From assembly GCA_030830475.1 (NCBI GenBank), contig JAURMX010000020.1, positions 1 through 64,000 of the forward strand: a DNA stretch of 64,000 nucleotides, written 5' to 3'. The stretch is from Candidatus Nanopelagicales bacterium. Its GTDB lineage: Bacteria > Actinomycetota > Actinomycetes > Nanopelagicales > Nanopelagicaceae. Below are positions 1-9,526 of the stretch, piece after piece (position 1 is the stretch's first letter; every line of letters starts with the position of its first letter). Made by a program: the position numbers and the translations under genes. The notes under the pieces were generated by a model. The model saw only the letters and a program-made list of their open reading frames with translations, did no database searches and was not told the DNA's origin.

Positions 1-1
1 T

Positions 2-385
2 CCAAGTCGTTGTACAGTTGATGGGAAGCCGCTCTCTGAGAAATTAAGTGCCGCAGAGATTGAAGAGTTAGTCACCAGAACTCGCAATGGCGGGGCAGAG
101 GTAGTGGCATTGTTAAAGACCGGCTCTGCTTACTATGCGCCTTCTGCTGCTGCGGCCCGCATGGCACGTGCTGTTATTCAAGACACTGGTGAGGTTATGC
201 CGGTCTGTGCTTGGGTAGATGGGGAGTATGGGATCTCTGGTGTTTATTTGGGAGTAGAGGCGGAGATCGGTCGCTCCGGCGTTAAAAAAGTTGTCGCTGG
301 AAATCTCACTGAATCAGAGTTATCGGAACTTAAGGTGGCTGCTGAAGCTGTAAGGGCAAAACAAGCAGATGTTAAGGATCTCTAG
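2..385 (+). CDS. mdh: malate dehydrogenase, C-terminal part (5' end outside window)
   Basis: This is the C-terminal 127 residues of an NAD-dependent malate dehydrogenase of the LDH-like family, which interconverts malate and oxaloacetate in the TCA cycle. The frame is open from base 2 and ends at TAG. Visible family features are the GSAYYAPSAAAARM helix, the VCAWVDGEYGI strand region and the GVYLGVEAEIG segment, followed by the usual C-terminal helix rich in E, L and K. It lies 27 bases upstream of isocitrate dehydrogenase on the same strand, so the two TCA genes are probably co-transcribed. The N-terminal NAD-binding domain and catalytic residues lie outside the window. Confidence 0.93.
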   Translation, partial: PSRCTVDGKPLSEKLSAAEIEELVTRTRNGGAEVVALLKTGSAYYAPSAAAARMARAVIQDTGEVMPVCAWVDGEYGISGVYLGVEAEIGRSGVKKVVAGNLTESELSELKVAAEAVRAKQADVKDL

Positions 386-412
386 AAATAACAAGTTGAG
401 AAAGGTACCTAG

Positions 413-1627
413 ATGAGCAGGATCAAAGTGCAGGGAACGGTCGTCGAGCTTGACGGCGATGAAATGACCCGAATTATCTGGGATTTCATCAAGAAACAAT
501 TGATTTTGCCTTATCTAGATATCAATCTGGAGTACTACGACCTTGGAATTCAACACCGCGACGCTACAAATGATCAGGTAACAATCGACTCTGCACATGC
601 TATTCAAAAGCATGGCGTTGGAGTTAAGTGCGCAACCATTACGCCGGATGAGGCACGTGTTAAAGAGTTTGGTCTAAAGCAGATGTGGAAGTCACCGAAT
701 GGCACTATCCGCAATATTTTGGGTGGAGTTATCTTCCGCGAGCCGATTATTATTAAAAATGTTCCCAGGTTAGTTCCACACTGGAGCAAGCCGATTGTGA
801 TTGGTCGTCACGCTTTTGGTGATCAATACCGGGCCACAGATTTCCGTGTTCCAGGCGCCGGAAAATTAACCGTAACCTTCACACCGGAAGATGGCTCAAA
901 ACCGATGGAGTTCAACGTTTTTGATTTCAAGAGCTCCGGTGTTGCTATGGCGATGTACAACCTAGATGACTCAATTAGGGATTTTGCCCGCGCCTCATTT
1001 AATTATGGAATAGCACGTAAATATCCGGTGTATCTATCAACTAAGAACACAATTCTTAAAGCTTATGATGGCCGTTTCAAAGATATCTTCGCCGAGATTT
1101 TTGAAAATGAGTTCAAGGCAGAGTTCGACAAACTTGGTTTGGAGTACGACCACCGCTTAATTGATGACATGGTTGCAACCTCATTGCGTTGGGAAGGCGG
1201 CTACATCTGGGCCTGCAAAAATTACGATGGCGATGTTCAATCAGACACCGTTGCGCAGGGTTATGGATCCTTGGGCTTGATGACCTCAGTTTTAATGTCT
1301 CCAGATGGACGCACTGTTGAAGCAGAAGCGGCACACGGCACTGTTACCCGTCACTACCGTGATCACCAAGCCGGTAAAGCGACCTCAACAAATCCAATCG
1401 CATCTATCTTTGCTTGGACTCAGGGCCTACAGCACCGCGCTAAGTTGGACAACACCCCAGAGCTGACAAAGTTTGCTGCAACACTAGAGCGGGTATGCAT
1501 TGAAACTGTAGAGAGTGGAAAAATGACAAAGGACCTTGCGCTACTAATCAGCGAGGATGCACCTTGGCTAAATACCCAGGAGTTCCTATCTGCGATTGAT
1601 GAGAATCTACAAAAGGCTATGAAGTAA
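413..1627 (+). CDS. icd: NADP-dependent isocitrate dehydrogenase
   Basis: A 404-residue homodimeric (eukaryote-like, type II) isocitrate dehydrogenase that converts isocitrate to 2-oxoglutarate and CO2 with NADP. The N-terminus reads [18 protein letters not shown], and the substrate-binding segment around residue 95 reads [14 protein letters not shown]. The C-terminal half contains the [12 protein letters not shown] stretch that contributes NADP contacts in this family. Length is normal for the type. The start is an ATG about 6 bases after AGAAAGG. It follows mdh closely, and a strong hairpin terminator lies 22 bases after its stop. Confidence 0.96.
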   Translation: MSRIKVQGTVVELDGDEMTRIIWDFIKKQLILPYLDINLEYYDLGIQHRDATNDQVTIDSAHAIQKHGVGVKCATITPDEARVKEFGLKQMWKSPNGTIRNILGGVIFREPIIIKNVPRLVPHWSKPIVIGRHAFGDQYRATDFRVPGAGKLTVTFTPEDGSKPMEFNVFDFKSSGVAMAMYNLDDSIRDFARASFNYGIARKYPVYLSTKNTILKAYDGRFKDIFAEIFENEFKAEFDKLGLEYDHRLIDDMVATSLRWEGGYIWACKNYDGDVQSDTVAQGYGSLGLMTSVLMSPDGRTVEAEAAHGTVTRHYRDHQAGKATSTNPIASIFAWTQGLQHRAKLDNTPELTKFAATLERVCIETVESGKMTKDLALLISEDAPWLNTQEFLSAIDENLQKAMK

Positions 1628-1648
1628 ATATCTAATTAAAAATGTAAT

Positions 1649-1680
1649 AAAAAAGCCCCCGAAAAATCGGGGGCTTTTTT
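1649..1680. terminator. bidirectional rho-independent terminator
   Basis: The arms AAAAAAGCCCCCGA (1649-1662) and TCGGGGGCTTTTTT (1667-1680) are perfectly complementary around an AAAA loop. The stem has a GC-rich core and a U-tract when read on either strand. It sits between convergent icd (+) and the ABC ATPase gene (-), so it should terminate both transcripts. Confidence 0.93.
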
Positions 1681-1689
1681 GATTTATAT

Positions 1690-2772
1690 TTATTTCAGAC
1701 GCTTGCCATCGGCAACGTTGAATAGATGAACCGCATCGCCCTTTGCAGAGACGGTTACGGTCTGACCTGACTTCGGAGGATTCTTTGGATCCCAACGGAC
1801 AATGACCTGTGCACCTTCATCAGATGCGTTAGCAAACTTAAGTGATGAATCAGCTGGCTTGCCATACACAAATGCATCGGCACCAAGCTCTTCAACAACC
1901 TCAACCTGAATATCAAAGCCCTTAGAGGCTGGGGTAAATCCTTCTGGACGGATACCAACGATTACTGATGATCCCGCTGAGGCTGGAACATCTATCTCTA
2001 GACCACCAAGCTTTGCTTTGCCGCCAGATACTGGAGCGATCAAAAGATTCATCGCAGGGGAGCCAATAAATCCAGCAACGAAAGCGTTGGCAGGGTTGTC
2101 ATAAAGATTTCTTGGGGTATCGACCTGTTGAAGTAAACCATCTTTAAGAACCGCTACTCGATCACCCATCGTCATAGCTTCTACCTGATCATGTGTTACA
2201 TAAACGGTAGTAATTCCTAGTCGGCGTTGTAGGGCCGCAATTTGTGTACGGGTTGCAACACGTAATTTGGCATCAAGGTTAGACAGCGGTTCATCCATCA
2301 AGAAGACCTGTGGTTCGCGAACAATTGCGCGTCCCATAGCTACACGTTGACGTTGACCACCAGATAGCGCCTTTGGTTTGCGCTCTAGATATGGTTCGAG
2401 GTCAAGCAATTTTGCCGCCTCTAGAACTCGGCGATCACGTTCGTCTTTTGAAACGCCAGCAATCTTGAGTGCAAAGCCCATATTCTCAGCAACTGTCATG
2501 TGCGGATAAAGCGCGTATGACTGGAACACCATCGCGATATCGCGATCCTTTGGTGCGACATTTGTTACATCACGATCTCCAATAAAAATTGCACCGTTAT
2601 CGATCTCCTCGAGTCCGGCAAGCATGCGAAGTGATGTTGATTTACCGCAACCAGATGGTCCGACTAAAACCAAAAACTCACCATCATTAACGGTGAGATT
2701 CAATTTATCAACTGCAGGGGTTGTGGTTCCTGGATAGATGCGTGATGCATCTTTAAATACAACTGATGCCAT
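1690..2772 (-). CDS. ugpC: sugar ABC transporter ATPase, MalK/UgpC/MsmK type
   Basis: A 360-residue ATP-binding subunit of the carbohydrate-importer class CUT1. The Walker A motif GPSGCGKST lies at residues 38-46. It also has the signature LSGGQRQRVAMGRA, the Walker B/D-loop FLMDEPLSNLDA, the switch histidine in VTHDQ, and a C-terminal regulatory TOBE-type domain of about 120 residues containing GIRPEGF. I chose the ATG at 2772 because GGAAGAG lies just upstream and because a longer in-frame extension has no homology-like content. No permease or binding-protein gene is adjacent, so it may energise importers encoded elsewhere, as MsmK and MsiK do. The symbol names the type only. Confidence 0.88.
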   Translation of the reverse strand: MASVVFKDASRIYPGTTTPAVDKLNLTVNDGEFLVLVGPSGCGKSTSLRMLAGLEEIDNGAIFIGDRDVTNVAPKDRDIAMVFQSYALYPHMTVAENMGFALKIAGVSKDERDRRVLEAAKLLDLEPYLERKPKALSGGQRQRVAMGRAIVREPQVFLMDEPLSNLDAKLRVATRTQIAALQRRLGITTVYVTHDQVEAMTMGDRVAVLKDGLLQQVDTPRNLYDNPANAFVAGFIGSPAMNLLIAPVSGGKAKLGGLEIDVPASAGSSVIVGIRPEGFTPASKGFDIQVEVVEELGADAFVYGKPADSSLKFANASDEGAQVIVRWDPKNPPKSGQTVTVSAKGDAVHLFNVADGKRLK

Positions 2773-2922
2773 TTTTCTCTTCCTTCTCCGGGCAGGTACG
2801 TGCCCGACGTTCCGTTGGATGAAGTAAGTCCACGTCGCTGTGGATGCGCCGAAGGCTACGCGTGAGTTGAGCGTGAGGGAAGGGGGTGGGGAGGGTTTTT
2901 TAGCCAGCACAGCCCTACTTCT

Positions 2923-2928
2923 TATAAC
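2923..2928 (+). promoter_or_regulatory. -10 element for the CNNM/CorC gene
   Basis: TATAAC lies 12 bases before the ATG at 2941. The predicted transcription start is within about 5 bases of the ATG, and no ribosome binding site is visible, so the transcript is nearly leaderless. The 168-base gap to the divergent ABC ATPase gene presumably holds both promoters. Confidence 0.45.
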
Positions 2929-2940
2929 CTAGGGCACCTT

Positions 2941-4302
2941 ATGGACCCTGATGGTGCTCAAGCCGGCATCCCTGCCTTCAACCTCGGAGGCTTTGCGCTA
3001 GATCTTGGCGTTGTTCTCTTTTTTATTTTCCTAGCCTCAATATTTGTCGCGGCCGAGATCGCCTTGATCTCGCTGCGCGAGGGCCAGGTCAAGGCATTAG
3101 CCGAGCGCGGCAAGCGAGGTGCCCGGGTGGCTTCATTGGCCTCTAGCCCAAACCGTTTTCTAGCTGCGGTGCAAGTAGGTGTGACTCTAAGCGGATTTCT
3201 ATCAGCAGCCTTTGGTGCTGAGCGATTGGGAAATTATGTAATACCGCGTTTAGTTGAGCTGGGCCTAAGTCAAGGGGTCAGCGAGACACTTTCCTTAATC
3301 GGATTAACTCTAGTGATCGCATACTTCTCCTTGGTGTTTGGCGAACTTGTTCCAAAACGATTAGCTCTGCATTCAACCGAGAAGATCGCACTTTTAGTTG
3401 CTACGCCGGTTTCAATTACAGCACGACTCTTCCAACCTCTAATTTGGATTCTTTCTCACTCCTCGGATTTTGTGCTGCGTATCTTTGGTGTTGATCCAAA
3501 AGCCTCGCGCGAGGATATGTCTGAAGAGGAGCTAGTTGATTTAGTAACTGGTCACAAGGCATTAACTGAGGAAGAGCGCGACATTGTTGAAGAGGTTTTC
3601 AACGCGAGCGAGCGAAAGGTACATGAAGTCATGGTTCCGCGCACTGAGGTTGATTTTCTAGATGGCAATCTCACTGTTTCTGAGGCGATCCGTGTTGCGG
3701 TTGAGAAAGCCCATTCTCGTTATCCAGTAGTTCGTGGAACTAGTGATGAGGTTATCGGATTTATACATGTTAGAGATTTGATGGATCCAGAGGTTGCCGG
3801 CAGTAACAAACCGATTGTCAACTTTGTCCGCGAGATTGTCTTCTTGCCGGGCACAAAAGGTGTTTTGCCCGCGCTCTCTGAGATGCGCACTCAGCGCCAG
3901 CAAATAGCTATCGTCCTAGATGAGTATGGCGGAACCGATGGAATCGTCACCATGGAGGATCTGGTTGAGACTCTAATCGGAGATATTCATGATGAATATG
4001 ATGATCAGACCGCAGAGGTTTCTAATCAAACTCGCTCTGGTGATTATGAGATTGATGGCTTAATTTCTTTAGAGGATTTGGCTGAGCAGACCGGAGTTGA
4101 AATTCCGGAGGGTCCCTATGAAACTCTCAGCGGTTATGTGATGCACTCTTTGGGTCGAATTCCAGAGATCAATGATGTACTCCATGTTGAAGGCGCCCGC
4201 ATGACTGTGTTGAGCATGGAGGGTAAGCGTGTGGGAACTTTGCTGTTATCTCGGGAGCAGGACCACCCAGAGATAAATCAGACAGATTCCAAAAATAATT
4301 GA
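2941..4302 (+). CDS. CNNM/CorC (HlyC-like) membrane protein with CBS pair
   Basis: A 453-residue protein with an N-terminal CNNM (DUF21) transmembrane domain at about residues 15-190 that contains the hydrophobic stretches around [20 protein letters not shown] and [21 protein letters not shown] tandem CBS-domain pair follows at about 205-340 ([28 protein letters not shown]), with a CorC_HlyC C-terminal domain at about 355-440. Family members act in Mg2+ or Co2+ homeostasis at the cytoplasmic membrane. The old name hemolysin is not supported by function. It is followed after 12 bases by trpS. Confidence 0.9.
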   Translation: MDPDGAQAGIPAFNLGGFALDLGVVLFFIFLASIFVAAEIALISLREGQVKALAERGKRGARVASLASSPNRFLAAVQVGVTLSGFLSAAFGAERLGNYVIPRLVELGLSQGVSETLSLIGLTLVIAYFSLVFGELVPKRLALHSTEKIALLVATPVSITARLFQPLIWILSHSSDFVLRIFGVDPKASREDMSEEELVDLVTGHKALTEEERDIVEEVFNASERKVHEVMVPRTEVDFLDGNLTVSEAIRVAVEKAHSRYPVVRGTSDEVIGFIHVRDLMDPEVAGSNKPIVNFVREIVFLPGTKGVLPALSEMRTQRQQIAIVLDEYGGTDGIVTMEDLVETLIGDIHDEYDDQTAEVSNQTRSGDYEIDGLISLEDLAEQTGVEIPEGPYETLSGYVMHSLGRIPEINDVLHVEGARMTVLSMEGKRVGTLLLSREQDHPEINQTDSKNN

Positions 4303-4314
4303 GAAGATAACCCA

Positions 4315-5316
4315 ATGAAGCGTGTGTTATCTGGGATTCAGCCCACCGCAGATTCTTTCCATCTAGGAAATTATTTGGGCGCGGTCCGGCAATGGGTCGA
4401 GTTACAGAATTCTCATGATGCTTTTTATTGCGTAGTTGATCTACATGCGCTGACAGTTGAAAATGAGCCGGCGGTACTTCGTCGTCGCACCTTGATAGCT
4501 GCGGCACAACTAATCGCATTGGGCCTAGACCCAGAGAAGTGCACATTATTTATTCAATCTCATGTGCCAGAGCACAATCAACTTGGTTGGGTTTTAGAGT
4601 GCATTGCTGGTTTCGGCGAAGCGAGCCGGATGACACAGTTCAAAGATAAATCACAAAAGAGCGGTGCGGATCGCACGGTAGTTGGTTTATTTACTTATCC
4701 GATTTTGCAGGCGGCCGACATCATGCTCTATCAGGCCAATTTAGTTCCAGTTGGTGAGGATCAAAGACAACATATTGAGTTAACCCGTGATTTGGGCCAA
4801 CGTTTCAACTCTCGTTATGGACAAACCTTTATAATCCCAGAGGCGCATATTTTGAAGAGCGCGGCGAAAATTAATGATCTACAAGATCCCACCGCCAAAA
4901 TGAGTAAATCTGCCGCATCAAACGCCGGGGTGATCGACATCCTGGATTCAGCTGATGTAAATGTTAAGAAGATTAAGAGTGCGGTGACCGACGCTGGCAA
5001 AGAGGTTATTTTCGATGAAAAGAGTAAGCCGGGAGTCTCAAATCTCTTGACTATCCACTCCGCCCTTAGCGGAAAATCCATCCCTGATTTAGAAAATGAG
5101 TTTGCCGGCAAGGGTTATGGTGATTTTAAGTTAGCGGTTGCTGAAGTGGTTACCGATTTCTTTGCTCCGGTAAGACAGAAAACTCAAGAGCTTCTGGCTG
5201 ACGAGGCCGCCTTGCTGCAGTTACTGGCCGTTGGCAGTCAAAAGGCCCGAGATGTTGCGGCAAAAACTTTGGCGCAGACCTACTCTGCACTGGGTCTTGT
5301 ACCACCGGCACATTAA
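4315..5316 (+). CDS. trpS: tryptophanyl-tRNA synthetase
   Basis: A class I aminoacyl-tRNA synthetase of 333 residues that charges tRNA-Trp. The N-terminus reads [20 protein letters not shown], in which SFHLGN is the HIGH-like motif. The KMSKS motif appears intact as AKMSKS at about residue 194. [13 protein letters not shown] is the tryptophan-binding stretch typical of bacterial TrpRS. Length is normal. The start lies 12 bases after the CNNM gene stop, and the downstream binding-protein gene begins 10 bases after its TAA. Confidence 0.97.
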   Translation: MKRVLSGIQPTADSFHLGNYLGAVRQWVELQNSHDAFYCVVDLHALTVENEPAVLRRRTLIAAAQLIALGLDPEKCTLFIQSHVPEHNQLGWVLECIAGFGEASRMTQFKDKSQKSGADRTVVGLFTYPILQAADIMLYQANLVPVGEDQRQHIELTRDLGQRFNSRYGQTFIIPEAHILKSAAKINDLQDPTAKMSKSAASNAGVIDILDSADVNVKKIKSAVTDAGKEVIFDEKSKPGVSNLLTIHSALSGKSIPDLENEFAGKGYGDFKLAVAEVVTDFFAPVRQKTQELLADEAALLQLLAVGSQKARDVAAKTLAQTYSALGLVPPAH

Positions 5317-5326
5317 GACACTAAAA

Positions 5327-6298
5327 ATGAAGCTACGGTCTCTGCTCTTATCTATTGCTTTGGCTCTGTCAGCGTTTTCACCTGTCAGTTACGCCAATCC
5401 TGGTGCCAAGGTGGCGGTTGCTTATGACATTGGTTTTCTGGGGGACAACTCATTTAACGATGCTGTTAATGAGGCGTTGACTGCTGCAAAAAAGAGGTAC
5501 AACCTAGTTGAGCCATTTGTTCGAGAGGTACCAACTAATGGTTCGCCAGTTGATCGCTTGTCGAGACTGAGATTTTTGGCTGACAATGGATACAACTTGA
5601 TTATCGCTGTGGGAGCTGGATATCGGGAGACAGTGCGTAGAGTTTCTATGGAGTACCCGCAAACTCAGTTTGCAATGATAAATGACAAAGCAATAGGACA
5701 GATGAATGTTTCAAATATCTACTTCAGAGAGGATCATGGTGCGTACCTGGCTGGAGTGATTGCGGCAATATCTACGAAGCGAAAAAGCATTGGATTTATA
5801 GGCAGTGAACCAGAGTTGTTTGCCGGTTTTAAGGCTGGGGCAGCTGCCATCGGCAAGAAAATCAAGGTGGTAAACATCCCTTACCCGGACTCGGTATCTG
5901 ATTTAAAAGTTGGCCTAGGAAAGATTGACGTTGGCTATTCCACCTGGGATGGTGATGCTTCAGTTATCTCAGCGACACTAGAGAGCTATCCGAACCAGGT
6001 CAAATTGATAGTAGAGCGGCCGGATCAATACTTTGCAGAGCTCAACTCTGCGCAAAAAGTTATTCTGGCATCAATAAATAAGAATCTCGCTCGACCAATC
6101 AATCAATTGGTGGCCGCCGCCCTAAAGGAGCGGGCGATTATTGATGTGATTGATGAAACAGATGGCATTTACGGTCGGGAGTACAGCTTAAGGAATTCTG
6201 GAATTGCATTCACAATGGCCACTTCACTTAGCAAATCTCAACGAGACCGAATCAACCTTGAGGTAAAAAAGTTTTTAGCTAGCCCGAAATCAAGATAA
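5327..6298 (+). CDS. BMP-family (nucleoside-type) periplasmic binding protein, stand-alone
   Basis: A 323-residue exported protein of the BMP/Med family, which binds nucleosides for ABC importers. A Sec signal peptide (MKLRSLLLSIALALSAFSPV, cleavage near SYA-NP) has no lipobox cysteine. The mature part begins VAVAYDIGFLGDNSFND, the classic BMP opening, and continues with RFLADNGYNLIIAVGAGY and SIGFIGSEPELFAGFKAG. I chose the ATG at 5327 because it begins the signal peptide, although an in-frame region overlaps the end of trpS upstream. No permease is adjacent. Its 3' end overlaps the convergent ribokinase gene by 9 bases. It is related to but clearly different from the binding protein at 8426. 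Confidence 0.82.
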   Translation: MKLRSLLLSIALALSAFSPVSYANPGAKVAVAYDIGFLGDNSFNDAVNEALTAAKKRYNLVEPFVREVPTNGSPVDRLSRLRFLADNGYNLIIAVGAGYRETVRRVSMEYPQTQFAMINDKAIGQMNVSNIYFREDHGAYLAGVIAAISTKRKSIGFIGSEPELFAGFKAGAAAIGKKIKVVNIPYPDSVSDLKVGLGKIDVGYSTWDGDASVISATLESYPNQVKLIVERPDQYFAELNSAQKVILASINKNLARPINQLVAAALKERAIIDVIDETDGIYGREYSLRNSGIAFTMATSLSKSQRDRINLEVKKFLASPKSR

Positions 6299-7228
6299 GT
6301 TCTTAAGTAAGTTAGCAGCTTCTGCTTTGCTGGGATATGAAGATTGAGTCCCTTTGCGGGTAACGCTGTCAGAGGCGCAAGCACATCCCAGCTGTACAGA
6401 GTTTTCTACCGTCAGGCCCGAGGCCAGTCCAAAGGCAAAGGCGCCGACAAAAGAATCTCCCGCGCCGGTTGAATCAATAGCATTAACTTTGGGGGCTGAA
6501 ACATAAATTACTTTTCCATTGTTATCGGTGTAAGCGGCACCTTTTTCTCCTAAGGTGACCACGAAGTTGCAGCCAAGTAGTTTTGCCACTTTCAATATTT
6601 CAACCTCGTTATCGGGTTGCTTACCATCAGGATTTAGACCGGCAAACTCAGTCTCATTTGGAATTATCCAGTCGCAAAGAGAGGTCAACTCTGGCGTTAA
6701 TGGAGCAAATGGAGCTGGATTCAAAATTGTTGTGATTCCCATGCTGCGGGCCTGTCGGAATGCGGCGCACGTAACCTCCTGAGGAATCTCGAGCTGTCCA
6801 ATAACCACCTTTGCATTGGGCAGCGCAGAGATTGCCTGTTGCGCCTGCTGTACCGTCATCAAATTGTTAGCACCCGGAACGCAGATAATCCGATTAGTTC
6901 CGCTGGGCTCAACCCAGATCGGGGCGACTCCGCTGGCTCCGGAGACCCGGGCTACAAAGGTGGTGTCGATTCCCTGCTCTTGGAAGTTCTGGAGCGTGGT
7001 TTCCCCAAAAACATCATCGCCCAAGGTGTTTACCATCGAGACCTTGGCACCCAATCGGCTAGCCATAACAGCCTGATTCGCACCCTTGCCGCCAAATCCG
7101 AGAGAAAATGAGTCTCCAATCACAGTTTCGCCGGCGCTGGGAATCTTTTGAGAGTAGGCGATCATGTCGATCATCGTGCTGCCTACTACCACAATCTCAG
7201 GCGTGGAATTCTCATCAATGGGCGACAT
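6290..7228 (-). CDS. rbsK: ribokinase (PfkB family)
   Basis: A 312-residue sugar kinase expected to phosphorylate ribose to ribose 5-phosphate, which fits the sugar released by the nucleoside hydrolases nearby. It shows the PfkB N-terminal glycine motif GFGGKGANQA and the C-terminal motif DSTGAGDSFVGAFAF, where the aspartate of GAGD is the catalytic base. The start MSPIDENSTPEIVVVGS at 7228 is preferred because AGGTG lies upstream and the length then matches the family. A longer reading to 7309 adds an implausible leader. It is divergent from the LacI-type gene at 7348. Another PfkB sugar or nucleoside substrate cannot be excluded. Confidence 0.87.
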   Translation of the reverse strand: MSPIDENSTPEIVVVGSTMIDMIAYSQKIPSAGETVIGDSFSLGFGGKGANQAVMASRLGAKVSMVNTLGDDVFGETTLQNFQEQGIDTTFVARVSGASGVAPIWVEPSGTNRIICVPGANNLMTVQQAQQAISALPNAKVVIGQLEIPQEVTCAAFRQARSMGITTILNPAPFAPLTPELTSLCDWIIPNETEFAGLNPDGKQPDNEVEILKVAKLLGCNFVVTLGEKGAAYTDNNGKVIYVSAPKVNAIDSTGAGDSFVGAFAFGLASGLTVENSVQLGCACASDSVTRKGTQSSYPSKAEAANLLKNLS

Positions 7229-7280
7229 AGACACCTGACTTCTCTGGAGGGAGGGTTCTAGACGGGACGATACTCCAAGC

Positions 7281-7300
7281 GATAAGTTATCTGCAATCGT
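7281..7300. promoter_or_regulatory. candidate regulator site between rbsK and lacI-type gene
   Basis: The perfect odd palindrome GATAAGTTATC (7281-7291) is followed directly by TGCAATCG (7292-7299). The latter also occurs in the near-palindrome before the MFS gene at 14909. The position between divergent rbsK and the LacI-type regulator gene suits an operator or promoter. The function is inferred only from position and symmetry. Confidence 0.3.
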
Positions 7301-7347
7301 TTTTAGCAATTTGTTAAAAATGAGCTACTAGCTTTTGGGGAGCAGAA

Positions 7348-8400
7348 ATGTCCAATGCGACGATTTCAGATGTAGCCAAGAAAGTTGGCGTCTCTGAATC
7401 AACCGTCTCCCGATACTTAAGCGGATTTAAAGTTCGCAACTCCGAGTCAATTAAAAAAGCGATAAAGGATTTGAATTACCGGCCCAACATCATGGCCCGA
7501 AACCTGAAGTCAGGAAAAACCGGAATGGTGGCGGTCATAGTTCCTGATGTCACCAACCCATTTTTTGCAGCAATAGTCCGTGGAGCTGAAGTTGCCGCTG
7601 GCGATGATTACATGTTGCAGCTGATTTCAACAGGAGATGATCCGGAAAAAGAGGAAGCTGCCATTCGTAGATTGAGCGGTCGCGTTGATGGATTAATTTA
7701 TGTTCCTGCCAAAGAAGACACCGATGTTATTACCGAATTTGCGGATTATTCATTTCCAGTTGTCTTTGTCGATAGAGTCATCAACAATCTGCGTGGTTTT
7801 GATTCAGTGTTAGCTGATAATCAAACAGGGGCAGCAATGGCCACAAATCATTTGATAGATCATGGACATACAGCGATTGCTCATATTGCTGGGCCCGCTG
7901 CTTCAACACCAGGAAAGGGTCGCACAGAGGGTTATCTAGCGGCTCTTAAAAAAGCCAAGATTGAAAAGAACCATGATTACTATGTTGAATCCGATTTCAC
8001 TGTGCTGGGTGGATATCAGGCGATGATGGGATTACTAGCGCTTAAGAGGCGCCCTACGGCGGTATTTGTTGGCAATAACCTGATGACAATTGGTGCGCTC
8101 AAGGCGTTAAAGGAATCAAAGGTTAATGTGCCAGATGAAATAGCGGTCATCGGTTTCGATGATCACGAACTATCAGATTTGGTGGACCCTCCTCTAACGG
8201 TCATCTCGCGAGATGCCCACCTGCAAGGCGCGTTGGCGATGTCAACGTTGCTGGAGCGGATTAGAGATGGTTACCAATTTCCCCCTAAGCAACTCAAGGT
8301 TGATTCCAATCTTGTTATCCGCCAGTCCTGTGGCTCGACATGTCTCTACAGGAAAACGGATGCAGACAAAAAAATCTTGAGTTCTTCGACGAGCAGTTAA
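7348..8400 (+). CDS. LacI-family transcriptional regulator
   Basis: A 350-residue repressor. The N-terminal helix-turn-helix and hinge (TISDVAKKVGVSESTVSRYL, then LNYRPNIMARNLKSGKTGMV) are textbook LacI/RbsR type. The effector domain runs from about residue 60 to 330 with VIVPDVTNPFFAAIVRGAE and the dimerisation/effector segment VIGFDDHELSDLVDPPLT. The ATG follows GGGGAG. It is the first gene of a run containing the nucleoside-type ABC transporter and is divergent from ribokinase. It therefore probably controls nucleoside or ribose uptake with a ribose- or nucleoside-like effector; this is inference. Confidence 0.92.
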   Translation: MSNATISDVAKKVGVSESTVSRYLSGFKVRNSESIKKAIKDLNYRPNIMARNLKSGKTGMVAVIVPDVTNPFFAAIVRGAEVAAGDDYMLQLISTGDDPEKEEAAIRRLSGRVDGLIYVPAKEDTDVITEFADYSFPVVFVDRVINNLRGFDSVLADNQTGAAMATNHLIDHGHTAIAHIAGPAASTPGKGRTEGYLAALKKAKIEKNHDYYVESDFTVLGGYQAMMGLLALKRRPTAVFVGNNLMTIGALKALKESKVNVPDEIAVIGFDDHELSDLVDPPLTVISRDAHLQGALAMSTLLERIRDGYQFPPKQLKVDSNLVIRQSCGSTCLYRKTDADKKILSSSTSS

Positions 8401-8425
8401 TTACTACTACTAAGGAGATAACTGA

Positions 8426-9463
8426 ATGCAGAAGAAAACCCTCCGCAAGCTGGGCGCATCACTAATTGCTGGTGCCCTAGTTGCTACAGGACTTATCGCA
8501 GCAGCTCCAGCTCAAGCAGCTACCAAGACAATCGGTATTGCTTACAGCTTGGGTGGCCGCGATGTTCCGGGCTTTAATCAGCTTGCGTACATTGGCGTAA
8601 AGCCATTGCTAGATAAAGACAAATCACTAAAGCTAGTTGAATCACAGGACAACCCAACAGCTACTGACGATCAGCGTGCAGAGCGTCTTCGCCTAATGGC
8701 AAAGCGCGGCGCTAATCCAATCGTTGTTGTTGGATTCACCTATGCAACCGCGCTTGCCAAAGTTGCCAAGGAGTATCCAAAGGTTCAATGGGGCATCGTT
8801 GATGACTCATCAGTAAAGGCTAAAAATGTTCAGAGCATCGTCTTCAAGGAAGAAGAAGGTTCATACCTTGTCGGCCTTGCAGCTGCTATGACAACAAAAT
8901 CTGGTCGAATCGGATTCATTGGTGGAGTTAATACACCACTTATCGCAAAGTTTGAGGCTGGCTTCATTGCTGGTGCAAAAGCGATTAATCCAAAGATCAA
9001 AATTCAATCAACCTACATCTCCAACTTCCCAGATTTCTCAGGCTTCAATGACCCAGCAAAGGGTTACGAGGCTGCCAAAGGTATGTATGAGAACGGCGCA
9101 GATGTCGTCTATGCAGCTGCTGGTGGAACTGGAACTGGAATGCACAAGGCTGCTTCCGAACTTGGAAAGTGGTCCATTGGCGTAGATGCTGACGAAGCAA
9201 CCTACCCAGCTCACAAGGATTACAAGTCAACAATCCTTACCTCAATGCTAAAGCGCGTTGATCTAGGTACCCGCGCATTTGTGAAAAGGGCGCTAGCTGG
9301 CAAGAAGACCGCAGGAGTTAAGACCTGGGGCTACAAGCAAGGTGGCGTTGGATATACAACAACTGGTGGATATCTAAAGGATGTAACTTCAGTAATCAAC
9401 ACCTATGCAAAGAAGATCTCAACTGGAGCTGTAAAGGTTCCAACAGATCCAAACGACGCATAA
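8426..9463 (+). CDS. BMP-family nucleoside-binding protein of ABC importer
   Basis: A 345-residue exported substrate-binding protein. The signal peptide is MQKKTLRKLGASLIAGALVA followed by a second hydrophobic stretch ending APAQA; there is no lipobox. The mature N-terminus TKTIGIAYSLGGRDVPGFNQ and the motifs VEYPK-like KEYPKVQWGIVDD and GRIGFIGGVNTPLIAKFEAG place it in the BMP/BmpA/TmpC family of nucleoside receptors. It has an excellent ribosome binding site, AAGGAG, 7 bases before the ATG. It is followed by a stable hairpin and then the ATPase and two permease genes of the same importer. Confidence 0.92.
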   Translation: MQKKTLRKLGASLIAGALVATGLIAAAPAQAATKTIGIAYSLGGRDVPGFNQLAYIGVKPLLDKDKSLKLVESQDNPTATDDQRAERLRLMAKRGANPIVVVGFTYATALAKVAKEYPKVQWGIVDDSSVKAKNVQSIVFKEEEGSYLVGLAAAMTTKSGRIGFIGGVNTPLIAKFEAGFIAGAKAINPKIKIQSTYISNFPDFSGFNDPAKGYEAAKGMYENGADVVYAAAGGTGTGMHKAASELGKWSIGVDADEATYPAHKDYKSTILTSMLKRVDLGTRAFVKRALAGKKTAGVKTWGYKQGGVGYTTTGGYLKDVTSVINTYAKKISTGAVKVPTDPNDA

Positions 9464-9479
9464 ATAAGTAAATAATGAT

Positions 9480-9508
9480 GGGGTGCGCTACCAAAAGTAG
9501 CGCACCCT
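9480..9508 (+). terminator. stem-loop after the binding-protein gene (partial terminator or mRNA stabiliser)
   Basis: GGGTGCGCTAC (9481-9491) pairs perfectly with GTAGCGCACCC (9497-9507) around a CAAAA loop. The tail TGTTTAT is only weakly U-rich. In binding-protein ABC operons such a hairpin often raises binding-protein mRNA relative to the transporter genes. A complete stop is unlikely because the ATPase gene begins 19 bases later. Confidence 0.75.
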
Positions 9509-9526
9509 GTTTATAAAAGAAGGGAA

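Noticed and set aside
7229-7309. Longer N-terminus for ribokinase
   Set aside because: The added 27 residues do not resemble the family and would cover the regulatory gap shared with the LacI-type gene.
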